A stretch of 64,000 bases of DNA from Ditylenchus dipsaci (taxonomy: Eukaryota; Nematoda; Chromadorea; Rhabditida; Anguinidae), in assembly GCA_004194705.1 (NCBI GenBank), contig SADC01000993.1, positions 81,532 through 145,531 of the forward strand, read 5' to 3'. The notes below the pieces were generated by a model that was not told where the DNA came from, ran no database searches, and saw only the letters and a list, made by a program, of their open reading frames with translations. Shown in pieces: positions 44,901-55,171 of this stretch. The translations under genes and the position numbers were made by a program. Numbering within the stretch: the stretch's first letter is position 1; each line of letters opens with the position of its first letter.

Positions 44901-46653
44901 TGTTCCCAATGGTTGACAAGGACCGGCAAATCGAATCAGTCAGATTTTAATTTGGCAAACTTCGCAGCTAAATAAAATAAACATTTTAGGGCGATGAGAA
45001 ACTGGACATAGAACTACCGGCTGAAGTGGTCAATAGCCCTGAATATGTGGAATTGAAGGTATTTAAGTTTTTAGCTAAGAAGTTCAAATCGGGCGCTCAA
45101 TTTTGTTTTTCTGGCTAAAAATTTAAGATTAAGCACCAATAAATTGAAATTAAGGTTTGACCACTCGACTCGTGAATTTTAGAGCATAGTAGTTTCTTCA
45201 ATTTTTCCCGTTTCAGAAATTCGAAAAATTCACTTTTGCATTTTTTAAATTTTTTTACCTTCTTCTACAGATGGGAGTAATTAGAGGAAGGGGAACAATT
45301 AGAGAAAATACGGTATTCGCCTAAGTTGAAAAATATAAAATTTTGTAAAAGACTGGAAAATGAAAAAAAAATTAAATTCCCGCGGCGAAAAATTTTTTTG
45401 GCGGGACTTGTTATGATGATTTTTTTAATTAAAATGATTTAGCAATGCCAGGCACCCTTGGGATACTTTTCACAGATCGGCAACCCACTAAAATAGCATT
45501 ATGGGTTTTGTAGCTAATATAATTAATTTTTTCGACGCTAGTAGCGAATACCCCCCCCCCAACGATTTTCACTTTTTTTACTAAGTAAAAAGTACCCAAA
45601 TTTATGTCCCAGACCCGGAAAATGTGCGCAAACTCTTCATTAGTCACAACTTCCGTACGCTGGCCTACCCCAAGCCTAAGGCTAAGCCTAAACTTGTTGT
45701 TTGCAAGGGTAGTTACAGCAATTTTTAAAGGTCGGATGCTTGGGGGGGGTATTCGCTACTAGCGCCCCATTTTTTCCTTCGACACTTTTCTTTTCGACCA
45801 TAGAACTGCGCAGCCAGATGAAATATCTAAACCGTAGATCCAAATGGTATGTATCCAAAATAATAATTTCCATAACAAGCATGTGAAAATTTAACATAAA
45901 TCTGCAGTATTTTTTTAGGATGTATCGAAATTTTGCAGCAAATTTATGTTTATTTTTTTTCTGTTAAACTTTCTTACCTTTTTTAAAAGTAATAATACAA
46001 TAATGTAGCCCTGCGATTCCAGTTTCGAATAACGTGTCATTTATTGCATCATCTCTGAGAAAAGTAGAACAAAAAAGTAAAACAATGAAGCAAATAAAAA
46101 AATAATTTGGTTCATACTCTTCCTTTTTCGTTCTACTTTTTTCAAAGCTGTTGCAATAAGTGATACCTCGTTAGAAAATAAAATCACAGGGCTACCTCAT
46201 GGTATTTTCATTTCTTGAAAAAGAGTAAAAAATTCGAGAAAAGAGGTAAAAGAAAAATTAGCTGCAAAATTCCGAGCTTTTGCTGCAAAATTAAAAGGAT
46301 ACTTAGGATACTTTTTTGGGGTTGAAATTCGAATGAGATTTCCGTTTTTTTCTTCATTGTCTTGAAACCGTATTGTAGAACCTAGACGCTACCTTATATT
46401 AGTGCAATTTTTTCCAAAAGACTTTTATCTAGACTTTTTTACACAGTAAATCAGCAAAAAGATAAAAAAATAGTTAAAAAAGATTGCGCACAGCTTCAGT
46501 TTTTATTGGAGTGTTTTTGGAAGCCATATAAATATTTTATTGATTAAATTTCAGACGCTAATGTACAAAATGTTCTTCTTGCCAATGATGATGCATACAG
46601 CTACAGCTCCATCTGAACTGCCAAATCCAGATGGTAATACATCAAACAAATAA
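35945..46653 (+). CDS. SNAPC4: snRNA-activating complex subunit 4 (SNAP190), Myb repeats
   Basis: SNAPC4 is the largest subunit of the nuclear complex that binds the proximal element of snRNA promoters for Pol II and Pol III. The start MDVPSTSLKRSLSNCSLDGH is followed by an acidic exon (36168-36341: LEQDEQDAFAGLGDEDDDTK, then VNQVYLDFVNKMIAKVDRAI). EERRAVLLQESVKDSLLINK (37165-37250) and EKLVTAGVETTLEQKQQWRA (37300-37410) match the coiled region of the family. ILAGSNFEDVDWARIS (38101-38179) leads into Myb repeats: AWTKEEESTLSELAQRPWIN (38229-38490), IPGRTKYQCEHRYRRSLDRA (39065-39166), INKYGPQDWQRIAGHIPNRS (39225-39318) and WLWEEHVRLLFGVKIFGR (40677-40769). Later plus-strand exons (40969-41060, 41854-41982, 42118-42268, 42676-42833, 42905-43125, 43817-43955, 44576-44950, 44990-45058, 46555-46653) have no family match that I know; I assign them to the same gene by strand and spacing. 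The last reads MYKMFFLPMMMHTATAPSEL and stops at 46651; AATAAA follows near 46679. Confidence 0.88.
37915..37985 (+). other. tRNA-like remnant
   Basis: TGCCCTGGTAAGGCGGCAGA resembles a tRNA A-box region, ACTATGAGAGT an anticodon stem-loop of Ser/Leu type, and GGCTAGATTCC a weakened B box. No acceptor stem pairs. A tRNA-derived SINE fragment in a SNAPC4 intron is most likely. Confidence 0.3.
39501..40144. mobile_element. piggyBac-like element with nested hairpin
   Basis: TTAA at 39497-39500 and 40145-40148. Ends such as 'tatgcccacgctaataaga' and 'tcttattagcgtgggcatg' are complementary. Inside is a second inverted repeat (39575-39975) whose arms contain TTGCCTTGGTCCCCCCTATT and its complement. 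It lies in the SNAPC4 intron between Myb exons. Confidence 0.75.
40231..40382. mobile_element. hAT-type MITE, 152 bp
   Basis: The termini CATAGGCGTACCAGG and 'cctgggtacgcctatg' are complementary. Flanks are TGCCTACT (40223-40230) and TGCCCACT (40383-40390). TAGCCC/GTCAGG words repeat inside. In a SNAPC4 intron. Confidence 0.8.
41190..41675. mobile_element. Two nested inverted repeats
   Basis: The outer arms 'aactctaaaagagtaagat' (41220) and 'atcttactcttttggagtt' (41628) flank an inner pair, CCGTATATTCTCTAATAGAA (41401) and 'ttctattagagaaaatacgg' (41612). The inner pair belongs to the CCGTATTTTCTCTAAT family. The region 41245-41400 repeats GGTATATA words. Confidence 0.65.
43190..43450. mobile_element. 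Fold-back MITE, about 110-bp arms
   Basis: 'ggttaatttcaattgtttga' on the left pairs with 'tcaaacaattgaaattaacc' on the right, and ATTCTAGTTTCTAATGATCT with its exact complement. In a SNAPC4 intron. Confidence 0.85.
44254..44439. mobile_element. mariner-type MITE, TA target
   Basis: TA at 44252-44253 and 44440-44441. The left end is CAGGGTGTGTCAAAATTACG and the right end complement is CAGCGTGTGTCGAAATCACG. A second internal pairing involves 'gcccggttgattt' and 'aatcgaccgggca'. In a SNAPC4 intron. Confidence 0.8.
45532..45767. mobile_element. MITE with C/G homopolymer inside its ends
   Basis: The ends CGCTAGTAGCGAATACCCCC and GGGGGTATTCGCTACTAGCG are complementary; each is followed inward by a run of eight to ten C or G. 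A TTAGGC-like patch (45671-45692) lies within. Confidence 0.7.
46001..46200. mobile_element. Fold-back MITE, about 90-bp arms
   Basis: GTAGCCCTGCGATTCCAG on the left against 'aaaatcacagggctac' on the right; 'aagtagaacaaaaaagt' against 'cgttctactttttt'. Confidence 0.7.
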
Positions 46654-46699
46654 TATCATGTTGTATTTAAAATAACAAAATAAAAATGTTTGAATTTTT

Positions 46700-47520
46700 G
46701 GCTTATTCACTTACTTAGTTGATTTTGTGAGAATTAACCATCTTTTGCTGGCGCCTCAGCTTCTGCTCATATGAAAAAGTATTTTTGTATTTTCATAAGA
46801 TAACCGCGAAACAAAATCCTGATCGCAGAAAAATGTTTTGAAAGTGAAATTCGACTTCGACCAAATTTCGGCCATCACGCTCAAAGCAGTAAAAAAATTG
46901 TGACATCAATTAAAAAATCGGGGTCGTTTCGAGTAGGATTGGGGAAATGTTATCCGAAAATTCTCCAGAATTTTTTATAAAAATCAGAGAAATGTTAATT
47001 TTAGAAATATTTTGCTGAATTCGATTCGATATAATATTTTTTCGATATATTCATAGCAGCTGATTCAAAATCATTCATGTGGACATCAAATTCATCAAAT
47101 GTATTGGATCGAGTGGATACGTACGTAGTAAACAAATTCAAAATATGCCGCTTATTCTACATAGTCAACAAATTTTACATAGTCAACAAATTTCACATAG
47201 TCAATAAAAATTTTCAGACTTTTCCGGTGCTTTTTTGCAGTTTCTGGACGAAAAGAGTCAAAATATGCCTATATGCTCTAAAAAGAAAGAAATATGCTGC
47301 ATAAAACACTATAAAAAGTTAGATCTGAGTTATCAGGCATATTCTGGCCAAAGCACATCAGCTAAAAATATGCAAAACATATAAATTTGTTTCTTATTCA
47401 TTTTCTGTCAATACAGTTATCAGGCAAATAATAGTTCTTCGAAATTTGCAGAAAATGATAATTCTCCGATTTTTATCTGCCGGGAAAATTTTATGTCGGA
47501 AAGCATTTTGCAGCAAAAAA
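46700..47520. other. No gene seen
   Basis: AT-rich. A short direct repeat of ACATAGTCAACAAATTT (three copies) occurs at 47158-47205. Confidence 0.45.
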
Positions 47521-47614
47521 GAGGGTTCTTTTCCTTTATCCGGATGACCTCTATAAAATATTTATACAGTTATAGAGGTCTTTTATAAAGGTCATCCGGA
47601 TAAAGTCAAAGAAC
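47521..47614. repeat. Short hairpin
   Basis: 'ctttatccggatgacctcta' pairs with 'ggtcatccggataaag' across a 30-base loop. Confidence 0.75.
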
Positions 47615-47762
47615 CAAAAATAGTTCGATTTCTTGACCTTACTTTTGCACTAATATAACACACACTGTAGTCGAAAAACAGTTTTTATTCAAGTCTTATT
47701 GTCCATCACTCAAGAAATCACACATCAATCATATCTACCTCGAAATCCTCTTCTGGAATTTC

Positions 47763-47820
47763 GTTGGCCCAGGCTCAGGCTTAGGCCCAGGCTTAGGCTT
47801 ACGCCTAGGCTTAGGATAGG
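47763..47820. repeat. Interstitial TTAGGC telomere-like tract
   Basis: About nine hexamers close to TTAGGC (AGGCTCAGGCTTAGGCCCAG and onward), with several substitutions. This is the longest such tract in the window. Confidence 0.75.
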
Positions 47821-48374
47821 ATCTCCAAAATGGTCAAAAATTAGTTACAAATTTTTAATGGTCAAAAATTAAAAAATCCTTTCCGCACACTAAAGACATC
47901 GTTTCTATACATTTCAGGGGCTGAACACACATGAATAAATGGTCCCAACCCATTTTTGGGAGGTTGAAGGATAATACACTCCGGCCATATCGCGCCACAA
48001 ATATCGAGCCAACAGTGTTCTGTCTACAAATATCGAATCTTAAATTACGGGATTCACATGTTACATCCTCAAATGTCGATGTGTAAATATCAATTCATAT
48101 ATAACGAGATCTGAATTTCGGGACTTAAGTTATGCTTTCTGAATATCGGGGCTGTAAAGTCCATCATTGATTTTCCGTTCATTTATGTCGGCTCTTGAAC
48201 TTTACATCCTCAAAAAATAATCCTCAGCTGCCGCGTCTTTAAATTTTAAAGCTCACATGTCACCACGCCCACCTATCACCCTATATAAGTGGTCCCGTGA
48301 GGTTTCGAATAAAATCAGTGGTCAGTGTTACCATATTAATCATTTTAGCCACGTGTTGATGTATTGAACATGTA

Positions 48375-48443
48375 CAGTCGACTCTCGATTTAGTGCACAC
48401 CTGGAGCCGGTCCCAGGGTGTACACTAAATCGGGAGTTGACTG
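48375..48443. mobile_element. Minimal pogo-like MITE, 69 bp
   Basis: TA at 48373-48374 and 48444-48445. The termini are CAGTCGACTCTCGATTTAGT and the complement of CAGTCAACTCCCGATTTAGT. Almost nothing lies between the two ends. Confidence 0.8.
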
Positions 48444-49024
48444 TATGTATTCAATGCAGTCCATAATTGCCTTAAAATTGCTTTTTAGACCATTCATGGA
48501 CCCCTTAAAGAAACATGAAACTTGATAAGCACAGAATACGAATTCGCGAGGGACCAACCCAATTTAATCAATAATATTTTCAAATATTCATTTTTTTGCA
48601 TTTTGAATTTATGTTATAGTCAGTATGAAACACATTCTTGGAATAGAAAGCAGTAGAGCAACGAGAGTTGCCTAACTTGTCCGATCTGAGGTATACTACC
48701 GACCAGATACAAATACTGAATAGATAGGATAGAGGCTTAGGCGAGGTTAGGCCAGCGCCGATTAGGATGGACTCAAACGTGTGGTTAATTTTTTTTTTTC
48801 AAGTTTCACCAAAAACTGTATCCGCTCGGTGGTCACTCGATTTGACATTGTCGAGCAACGTTTATGCTAGACCAGTGAGTGACTCAAAATTTTGAACAAA
48901 TTTTAAATGCAAACAAAAAATAATTATTGACCAAATTAGGTTGGTCCCGCACATATTCAAATTTCGCAAATTGCCTTGCTTATTAAAGTTGCATAGTCCT
49001 TTTTAAAGGGGGAGGGGGAGACAC

Positions 49025-49262
49025 TTGGGGGGGGGGGTTGAGAAATGGGCTTGTCAACCTAAAAAAAACCCATTGACGGGTTGCAAAAAGATTTTATATA
49101 TAAAGTAATTTATGTGATTTCATGATGGGTTTCACTACATTATTCGACATTATTTAGTGAAACCCATCATAAAATCACCTAAATAATTTTATATATAAAA
49201 TGTTTTTGCAACCCGTCAATGGGTTTTTCATTGGGTTAACAAACCTATTTCTCACCCCCCCC
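49025..49262. mobile_element. MITE bounded by G and C homopolymers
   Basis: A run of about eleven G at 49026-49038 followed by GTTGAGAAATGGGCTTGTCA pairs with 'aacaaacctatttctcac' followed by a run of C ending near 49262. The arms are about 100 bases. It appears to have inserted into the left end of the next element, splitting its 'gacactt-ggggg' terminus. Confidence 0.7.
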
Positions 49263-49557
49263 CCCCCCCCTAAGTCGGATACGGACGATTTATCACAACG
49301 CCGATTTATCACAACGGACAATTTATCACAACTCCTTAAAAAGGGACAATTTATCACATCAGTCAGAAATGGGACAATTTATCACAGCACTGTTAAATCG
49401 GACAATTTATCACAATCAGACAAAAAGGGACAATTTATCACAATTTCAAGCAAATTTGGGTTAAAAGATTTCTGTCAGTTATTATTTATTATTTTTTCTT
49501 GTTAGAGACCCTTTCTTGCGTTTCTTTCTCTGGATTTTTATTCCGCTCAATGTTTCG

Positions 49558-49977
49558 CTAATTGATTTGCATTTTTTTAGTGAACTGGATGTTGGCAGGG
49601 TAAAGGGGTGAAGATAGGACCCGAACTACCTGGAAACTCACCAAAACATCAGGAAAGTACCCGAGAAGGAGGGTGGGCGGTGAGTTTATAGGCAGGATGG
49701 GGGTGCCCAGCAAGAGGTAGCCAGGAGGGGAAGGGGTGCTTATGAAGGGATAATCAGGAAGAATATGAGATGGATTAACATATTCTACCAATTGAAATTC
49801 CAAGATACTATAAAGGCTCCGATAGGCGCCTGTGGTCCCTAATCTTCCGATGATCTTATCTGCTTTTGTTTCTTTTGAAGACGACATCATTGTGGTCACC
49901 ACGTCGCAGCACCGAAGAACCGGAAGGTCTACGCAGAAGTGGACAGAAGAATCCTGGGCAAAGTGAGTCTTTACCAA
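49558..49977 (-). CDS. Unknown 139-residue frame inside fold-back element
   Basis: It opens MVKTHFAQDSSVHFCVDLPV and has a Pro/Leu-rich end. No motif is recognised. It occupies most of the unique centre of the element. It could be a captured host fragment or chance. Confidence 0.25.
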   Translation of the reverse strand: MVKTHFAQDSSVHFCVDLPVLRCCDVVTTMMSSSKETKADKIIGRLGTTGAYRSLYSILEFQLVEYVNPSHILPDYPFISTPSPPGYLLLGTPILPINSPPTLLLGYFPDVLVSFQVVRVLSSPLYPANIQFTKKMQIN

Positions 49978-50831
49978 GGGCTAATCTGATAGAATATTTG
50001 AGAGGGCCAGACCACAATATCGTTATGGATCAGTAAATTTGTTGCTAAATTTGTCGTTATGTTTGTTGAAAAAATGAAGTTCATTGTTTGATTTTGAGTT
50101 TGGGAGAAAATAAAGGTTTTTATTTGATTGCCAGTTCAGATGGTAAAGTTGTGATAAATTGTCCCTTTTTGTCTAATTGTGATAAATTGTCCGATTTAAC
50201 AGTGTTGTGATAAATTGTCCCATTTCTGACTGATGTGATAAATTGTCCCTTTTTAAGGAGTTGTGATAAATTGTCCGTTGTGATAAATCGGCGTTGTGAT
50301 AAATTGTCACGTACCGCCCCTAAGTGTCCCCCCCCCTTAAATAATTTTCATATCCTTCAAAAAAACTTGACTTTTTGAAGAAGGGGTCGTAAAAGTTGAG
50401 TTTAGATTTGTATCTTAGTAGCGTCGAACATGGTCTAAAAATTGTCCTTCTTTTTTACATACTAAATCAGTCAATAACCTTATGCAAAAAAACATAACAT
50501 AAACATAAAAACTTAAAACAGGAAGCTCGTCAAATTATCTAAAAGTGCTGTATGTAAATATTGAAACTCCATGCAAACTCAAGTGCAAAACATAAAAACA
50601 AATATTCACAAATTAAAAGTGCTGTAAAACTTTGGAAAATGTACTATTTTTGTTGGTTCATAAACAATATTTTGCAAAAATATCTATTTTGCTTAGTTTT
50701 TTAGGCTTAGGCTTACAGATACATATTTGAGGAATGAAAAGTGACTCTGGATTCTTACAAACATTTATGCATACCGGAAAATTTTAGTTTGAAAAATATG
50801 CTCCAACTAAATCTTGTAACAAATGTTAAAA

Positions 50832-51627
50832 TAACTGGTGACCATAAAAGTTCGGAATGGACTTTTGAACTAATTTTTAGCAATAAAATTTATTCCCCAA
50901 AAATATTCCAAACATAGGGTTTTGTAGGCCTTTCCTTCCTCTTTCGAATGGTATATAAAGTTTCATTAGAATTTTTAGAAAAGCCATTATTTGGTTACAA
51001 ACATATGTGAGGTCATTTTAGGATGTTGATAGGCATTTTTACCACTTTAGCTGATCAAAATTTTAACTAAAAGTTTCAAGGCTACAGCACAATAAAAGCA
51101 CCATGTTGTAGCGCAGTTCAAGAGCTACAACAACCACTTTACAGAGTAGCTTTTAAAAATATGGGTGTTGAGATATGGCTATTTTGAAAAAAAACAATTT
51201 CTTGAAAAATTACCAAAATCTAAAAAATTTGGATAAAATTTGATTTTGGTAATTTTTCAAGAAATTGTTTTTTTTCAAAAAGCCATATCTCAACACCATA
51301 TTTTTAAAAGCTACTCTGTAAAGTGGTTGTTGTAGCTCTTGAACTGCGCTACAACATGGTGCTTTTATTTGTGCTGTAGCCTTGAACTTTTAGTTAAAAT
51401 TTTGATCAGCTAAAGTGGTAAAATGCCTATCAACATCCTAAAATGACCTCACATATGTTTGTAACCAAATAATGGCTTTTCTAAAAAATTCTAATGAAAC
51501 TTTATATACCATTCGAAAGAGGAAGGAAAGGCCTACAAAACCCTATGTTTGGAATATTTTTGGGAATAAAATTTTATTGCTAAAAATTAGTTCAAAAGTC
51601 CATTCCGAACTTTATGGTCACCAGTTA
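50832..51627. mobile_element. Long near-perfect palindrome, about 390-bp arms
   Basis: The arms 50832-51221 and 51237-51627 differ by only a few bases. For example GCACAATAAAAGCACCATGT (51088) pairs with 'acatggtgcttttatttgtg' (51355), and ACTGGTGACCATAAAAGTTC with 'gaactttatggtcaccagt'. The loop is about 15 bases. Such close similarity means recent origin or ongoing arm conversion. Confidence 0.92.
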
Positions 51628-52062
51628 GTTCCAGGAAAACTTTTAAGCGCAATTTCTATAATTAAAATACTGTAACAAAAATATTCCAATTATTGCAGCG
51701 TTGTTAAAAATGGTTTTTTCAAACATTTTTTTATCATTTCTCATACGTCATATATTTTTCGATAACCCTTTTCTTGGTTTTTCCAATGTGCCATCATTTG
51801 TTTATTAATGATTAGCACAAAATGCTTAAAGAGATAATCTGTAATTTTGGAGGTTTTTTGTGGCACCGCAATTTTTTCAACTTTTTTCCGCACAGGTAAC
51901 TATGTACCAGTTACGTACCATTCTTATCCAAATTTAACGCTGACAAATGTTTTCTCAGATCTAGATACCGATTTTTGCTAAAAGTTTTTAGTTATGGCCT
52001 TTAAACCATCAAAAAGACCCTTTTTGAAAATAGATTGAGGTGGGCTGTTTCGATTACGTTTA

Positions 52063-52210
52063 CAGTCAACCCCGCTATAGTGACACCTCGCAGACGATTT
52101 AGTTGGTTTTGACTAAAATGCGTTAGACTGTGCCCCCGCTATAGTGACACCCTCGCTACAGTGACACTCCAGGCCGATCCCAGCAATAAAAATACCCTCG
52201 ATATAGTGAA
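52063..52210. mobile_element. pogo-like end, CGCTATAGTGACACC words
   Basis: It begins CAGTCAACCCCGCTATAGTG after a TA and repeats CGCTATAGTGACACC. No clean right end is found. Confidence 0.5.
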
Positions 52211-52239
52211 ACATGTCGAGTTATATTACAGGGCCATTG

Positions 52240-52455
52240 CCGTCTCAGATAACGATTGTCCCCCGCCAATTCAAATTTTTTTTCTTTATCGTTGGATTTA
52301 CATACGAATTTCTCGACTTGGTTTATAAGAAAACTGTACCTAAAATTAAATTCTAGGAGAACCAAGCCGAAAATCTGTACAGAAGTTGAATGATTAGGCA
52401 AAAAAAATTGAATTGGCGGGGCAGTTCGAAACAGGTGGCAATGATCCTTTATTTG
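52240..52455. mobile_element. Decayed TTAA-family MITE
   Basis: 'cccccgccaattcaaattttt' and 'aaaaattgaattggcgggg' form the arms, with 'aaattaaattctagg' at the centre as in the family members at 34028 and 39501. The TTAA ends are lost. Confidence 0.55.
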
Positions 52456-53084
52456 AAGTTGCACCTTCAAGTTAAATTTATTGCAAATACAAATTTTAAG
52501 ATCTCCATGAATATTTTCCATATTCATATACGTGATTTTCGCTTTGTTTTCGCAGGTGGCTTGAGAGTTAGAGATGCGCGCACTCACTTAGCTTAGAGAT
52601 GATTCCGAGAAATACTCTTGATAATAAATGCATCTAGAGACTCTTTTTGCCCAGCTCCAGTGACCAAAAACAGGGTAGAATACCTGAAAACCATGGTTTA
52701 CCGTAGTCCCAAAGCAAAAAGTCAAAATTTCAAAAAAAAATTACAGAAATGGTTTTCCGCCACCTAAAAACATGTTTTCTGTACGTTAAAGATGCTAAAA
52801 CACACAAAAAAGTGGTTTTAACCGATTTTGGAGGAGTTCTTACACCGTACTCCGGCTACCAAATTTGTTAGTTTTTGGTTGTCACTAAGGTTTCGCTTTT
52901 TAGACCCGAATCTCTCGAATTAGATCCTAAAAATGTGTGCTGGCTAAGCCGTGTCTTTTACGGATCGGGCTTAAAACCCGACAATCCAAGCCTCGCGCCA
53001 TAAATAAACTTCAAATAAATAAACTTCCGTATGAGACAATTTCACAGCGAATATTTGATTTTGACGTCTATTCTGAGCAAAAAT

Positions 53085-53900
53085 TATTTGGCCCTATCCT
53101 CAATGGGTACCGATTTCTTGCCTTCGTCCCCTTGTTTGTTTTTTATTTTTTTTTGCTAATGCTTAGGAGAAGCCAGGCATATGTTAGCACGTACTCCAAT
53201 ATAAATTTAAGATATTGTAAAGTTCCTTCGAAGATACGCTGCCCAACCCTTGCCTAAACCTAATAAGGGACGCTCCCAGGGTGTGTTTTTAAAGAAACAG
53301 TTTTTATGACTTACCGTATTCTCTCTAATAATCCCACTGTGGGATTATTTTTCAATCTCCGAAAAATCTCGAAATTGTCAATGAAAAATGGCCTTAACTC
53401 TGAAATCCTAGTCAAAAAATCGGGGGGTGTGGGATTGTTAGAGATGTGGGATTATTAGAGCGAATACGGTACTTTTACTTTTTTCTAAATAATTTTTATG
53501 TAAACTTGTTGATCATTCACTTCCAAAATTTTCGGTAGATTCCGGCGGTCATTTTCTGTATAAATTGCAAACAATTAAAAAATAACAATTTTGTCAACAA
53601 AAGAAATTGAATAAAAATTTCCAGCAAAATCTGTGATGCCCGTATTATATGTACTGCATAACTTTGATTTGATTGTTGTACCACCTTTTGTGTAAATAAC
53701 GCCTCCAGGGTTGATTTTGCTAGGAAGTCATGGGTGCTCTACCATAATGTTTCCTAATATCCCGTGATAGGCTTCTCAAAATTAAACCTCGCAGAGTCCC
53801 TTGTAATCCTAAAAATTGCAAAAAAAAACAATAAGGGGGGACCAAGGCAAGCAATCGGTACTCATTGAGGGATAGGACAAAAGTTTTACACCAAATTATT
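53085..53900. mobile_element. Inverted-repeat element with GCCTTGGTCCCC ends
   Basis: 'cctcaatgggtaccgatttc' then TTGCCTTCGTCCCC on the left; 'ggggaccaaggcaagcaat' and 'cggtactcattgagggatag' on the right. Contains the nested MITE 53313-53469. Confidence 0.7.
53313..53469. mobile_element. MITE of the CCGTATTTTCTCTAAT family
   Basis: TA at 53311-53312 and 53470-53471. The ends CCGTATTCTCTCTAATAATC and 'ggattattagagcgaatacgg' are complementary. Confidence 0.75.
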
Positions 53901-54051
53901 CTAACGAAAATTTTTAATAAAAAAAGATCGACGGTAGAGTAGCCGTGGACTGTGGAAGCAGGTCGACGATTTGATTACGACTGTCAACATTGTTTTTTCT
54001 TGACTTTTAATAAATTACATCTGTTTTATTCTCAATTTAATTTCACTAGTA

Positions 54052-55018
54052 CAGTCGACTCTCGATATAATGCCACCCCACGGTGTGTCAAAGCTCAAAT
54101 ATCGCAAACTTACTGTGGCATTCGGTTTTGTACGAAATTTGGGAAAATAATATTTTTTTCAAAAAAAAACGCGCTATTATGAGTTATTAATCAGAAAAAT
54201 TTTTAATAGCTCTAATTACATCATATTTCAGAAATCTTCCAAAATCGATCCTCAAAATTGGTCTATTTGACCCCTAAGTATAAGCCAGTAGGGTCCGATT
54301 TCTAAACAAATATTCCCGAAATATGGCAAAAAATATTAGAAAACAAGGTGGATTGCGCCTTACAGGCGCCTGAGAGAAATAAGTCAATCGCCATGCACAC
54401 TGAAAAATCTCTAGGCTACCCTCCAAGCCGTCCGGGTACCCACTGGTGGCTGAGGTACCTTCCAGATCGTTTAGGCACTGCAACTCACCCGAATTAGTTA
54501 CTTTTTGGATGCTTGAAAATTAGAAAAATTGAGGGGGGGGGCATACTCCGGTAGCGCCGAAAAATTTAAAGTCCATCTCAAGATTTTTGGGTAGAAACCC
54601 AAATTGAAAAAGCAGAATCGGTAGAGCTCGTAGGAGTTAAGGAAACGTAATAAACAACTTTGCAAAATATTGACTCTGAGCTGAGATGTAGGTCCTTACA
54701 GTTAAAGAGGTGAGTTGATAGAGTAGGTGAATTATTCGAGGCAATACGGTACATAGAGATGTCGGCCGACATATACTAAAAAAATATTGAAATTGTGTAG
54801 TTGCCCCATTATGTCTCATTATATCTCGAAATTGAAACCACGATTTGTTTTCGATTTTTTAATTTTGACACAGCGTGACCCGGTACTGTGCAAAGGTACC
54901 CTTGTACTGCGAGCTGCGTTATATCAAACTTTAAATTCGACTGACTGGAATCGCTCCAAGAGTCGCATTATACCAAGTGGTTTTATATCAGCGCCGCGTT
55001 ATATCGAAAGTGGAGTGT
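54052..55018. mobile_element. pogo-like element, decayed
   Basis: The left end after TA is CAGTCGACTCTCGATATAAT; the right end complement near 54990-55018 is close to CACTCCACTTTCGATATAAC. No transposase is recognisable between them. A fragment of the CCGTATT family lies at 54735-54752. Confidence 0.5.
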
Positions 55019-55171
55019 ACCTGCTTTTCAAAAAATTTCAATCAGCGGCAAGCATATTTCACCCTTCAAACGTTTAAAATAAGACACACCATATTTTTTG
55101 ATATAAGCCTGCCATCTCAACTTCGAGGGTCTTTATCTAAGCTTAGAATGAATATTTTGCTAATCTGCTTA

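Larger units (their letters stand above)
49008..50345. mobile_element. Fold-back element of GGGACAATTTATCACA units
   Basis: The left array (49280-49445) has seven units ending in ATTTATCACA, each followed by a different spacer; the right array (50145-50312) has the same units in reverse order and opposite orientation, with the same spacers, so the arms are true inverted repeats. Outer ends are 'gagacacttggggg' (left, split by a MITE) and 'cccctaagtgtccccccccc' (right). TTAA-like sequence flanks both ends, but the right and left forms do not align exactly. The 0.7-kb middle has one minus-strand open frame (49558-49977) of unknown type. Confidence 0.75.

Noticed and set aside
49868..49977. Start of a real host gene inside the fold-back element
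   Set aside because: No splice sites, motif or conserved feature supports it; left as a low-confidence frame.
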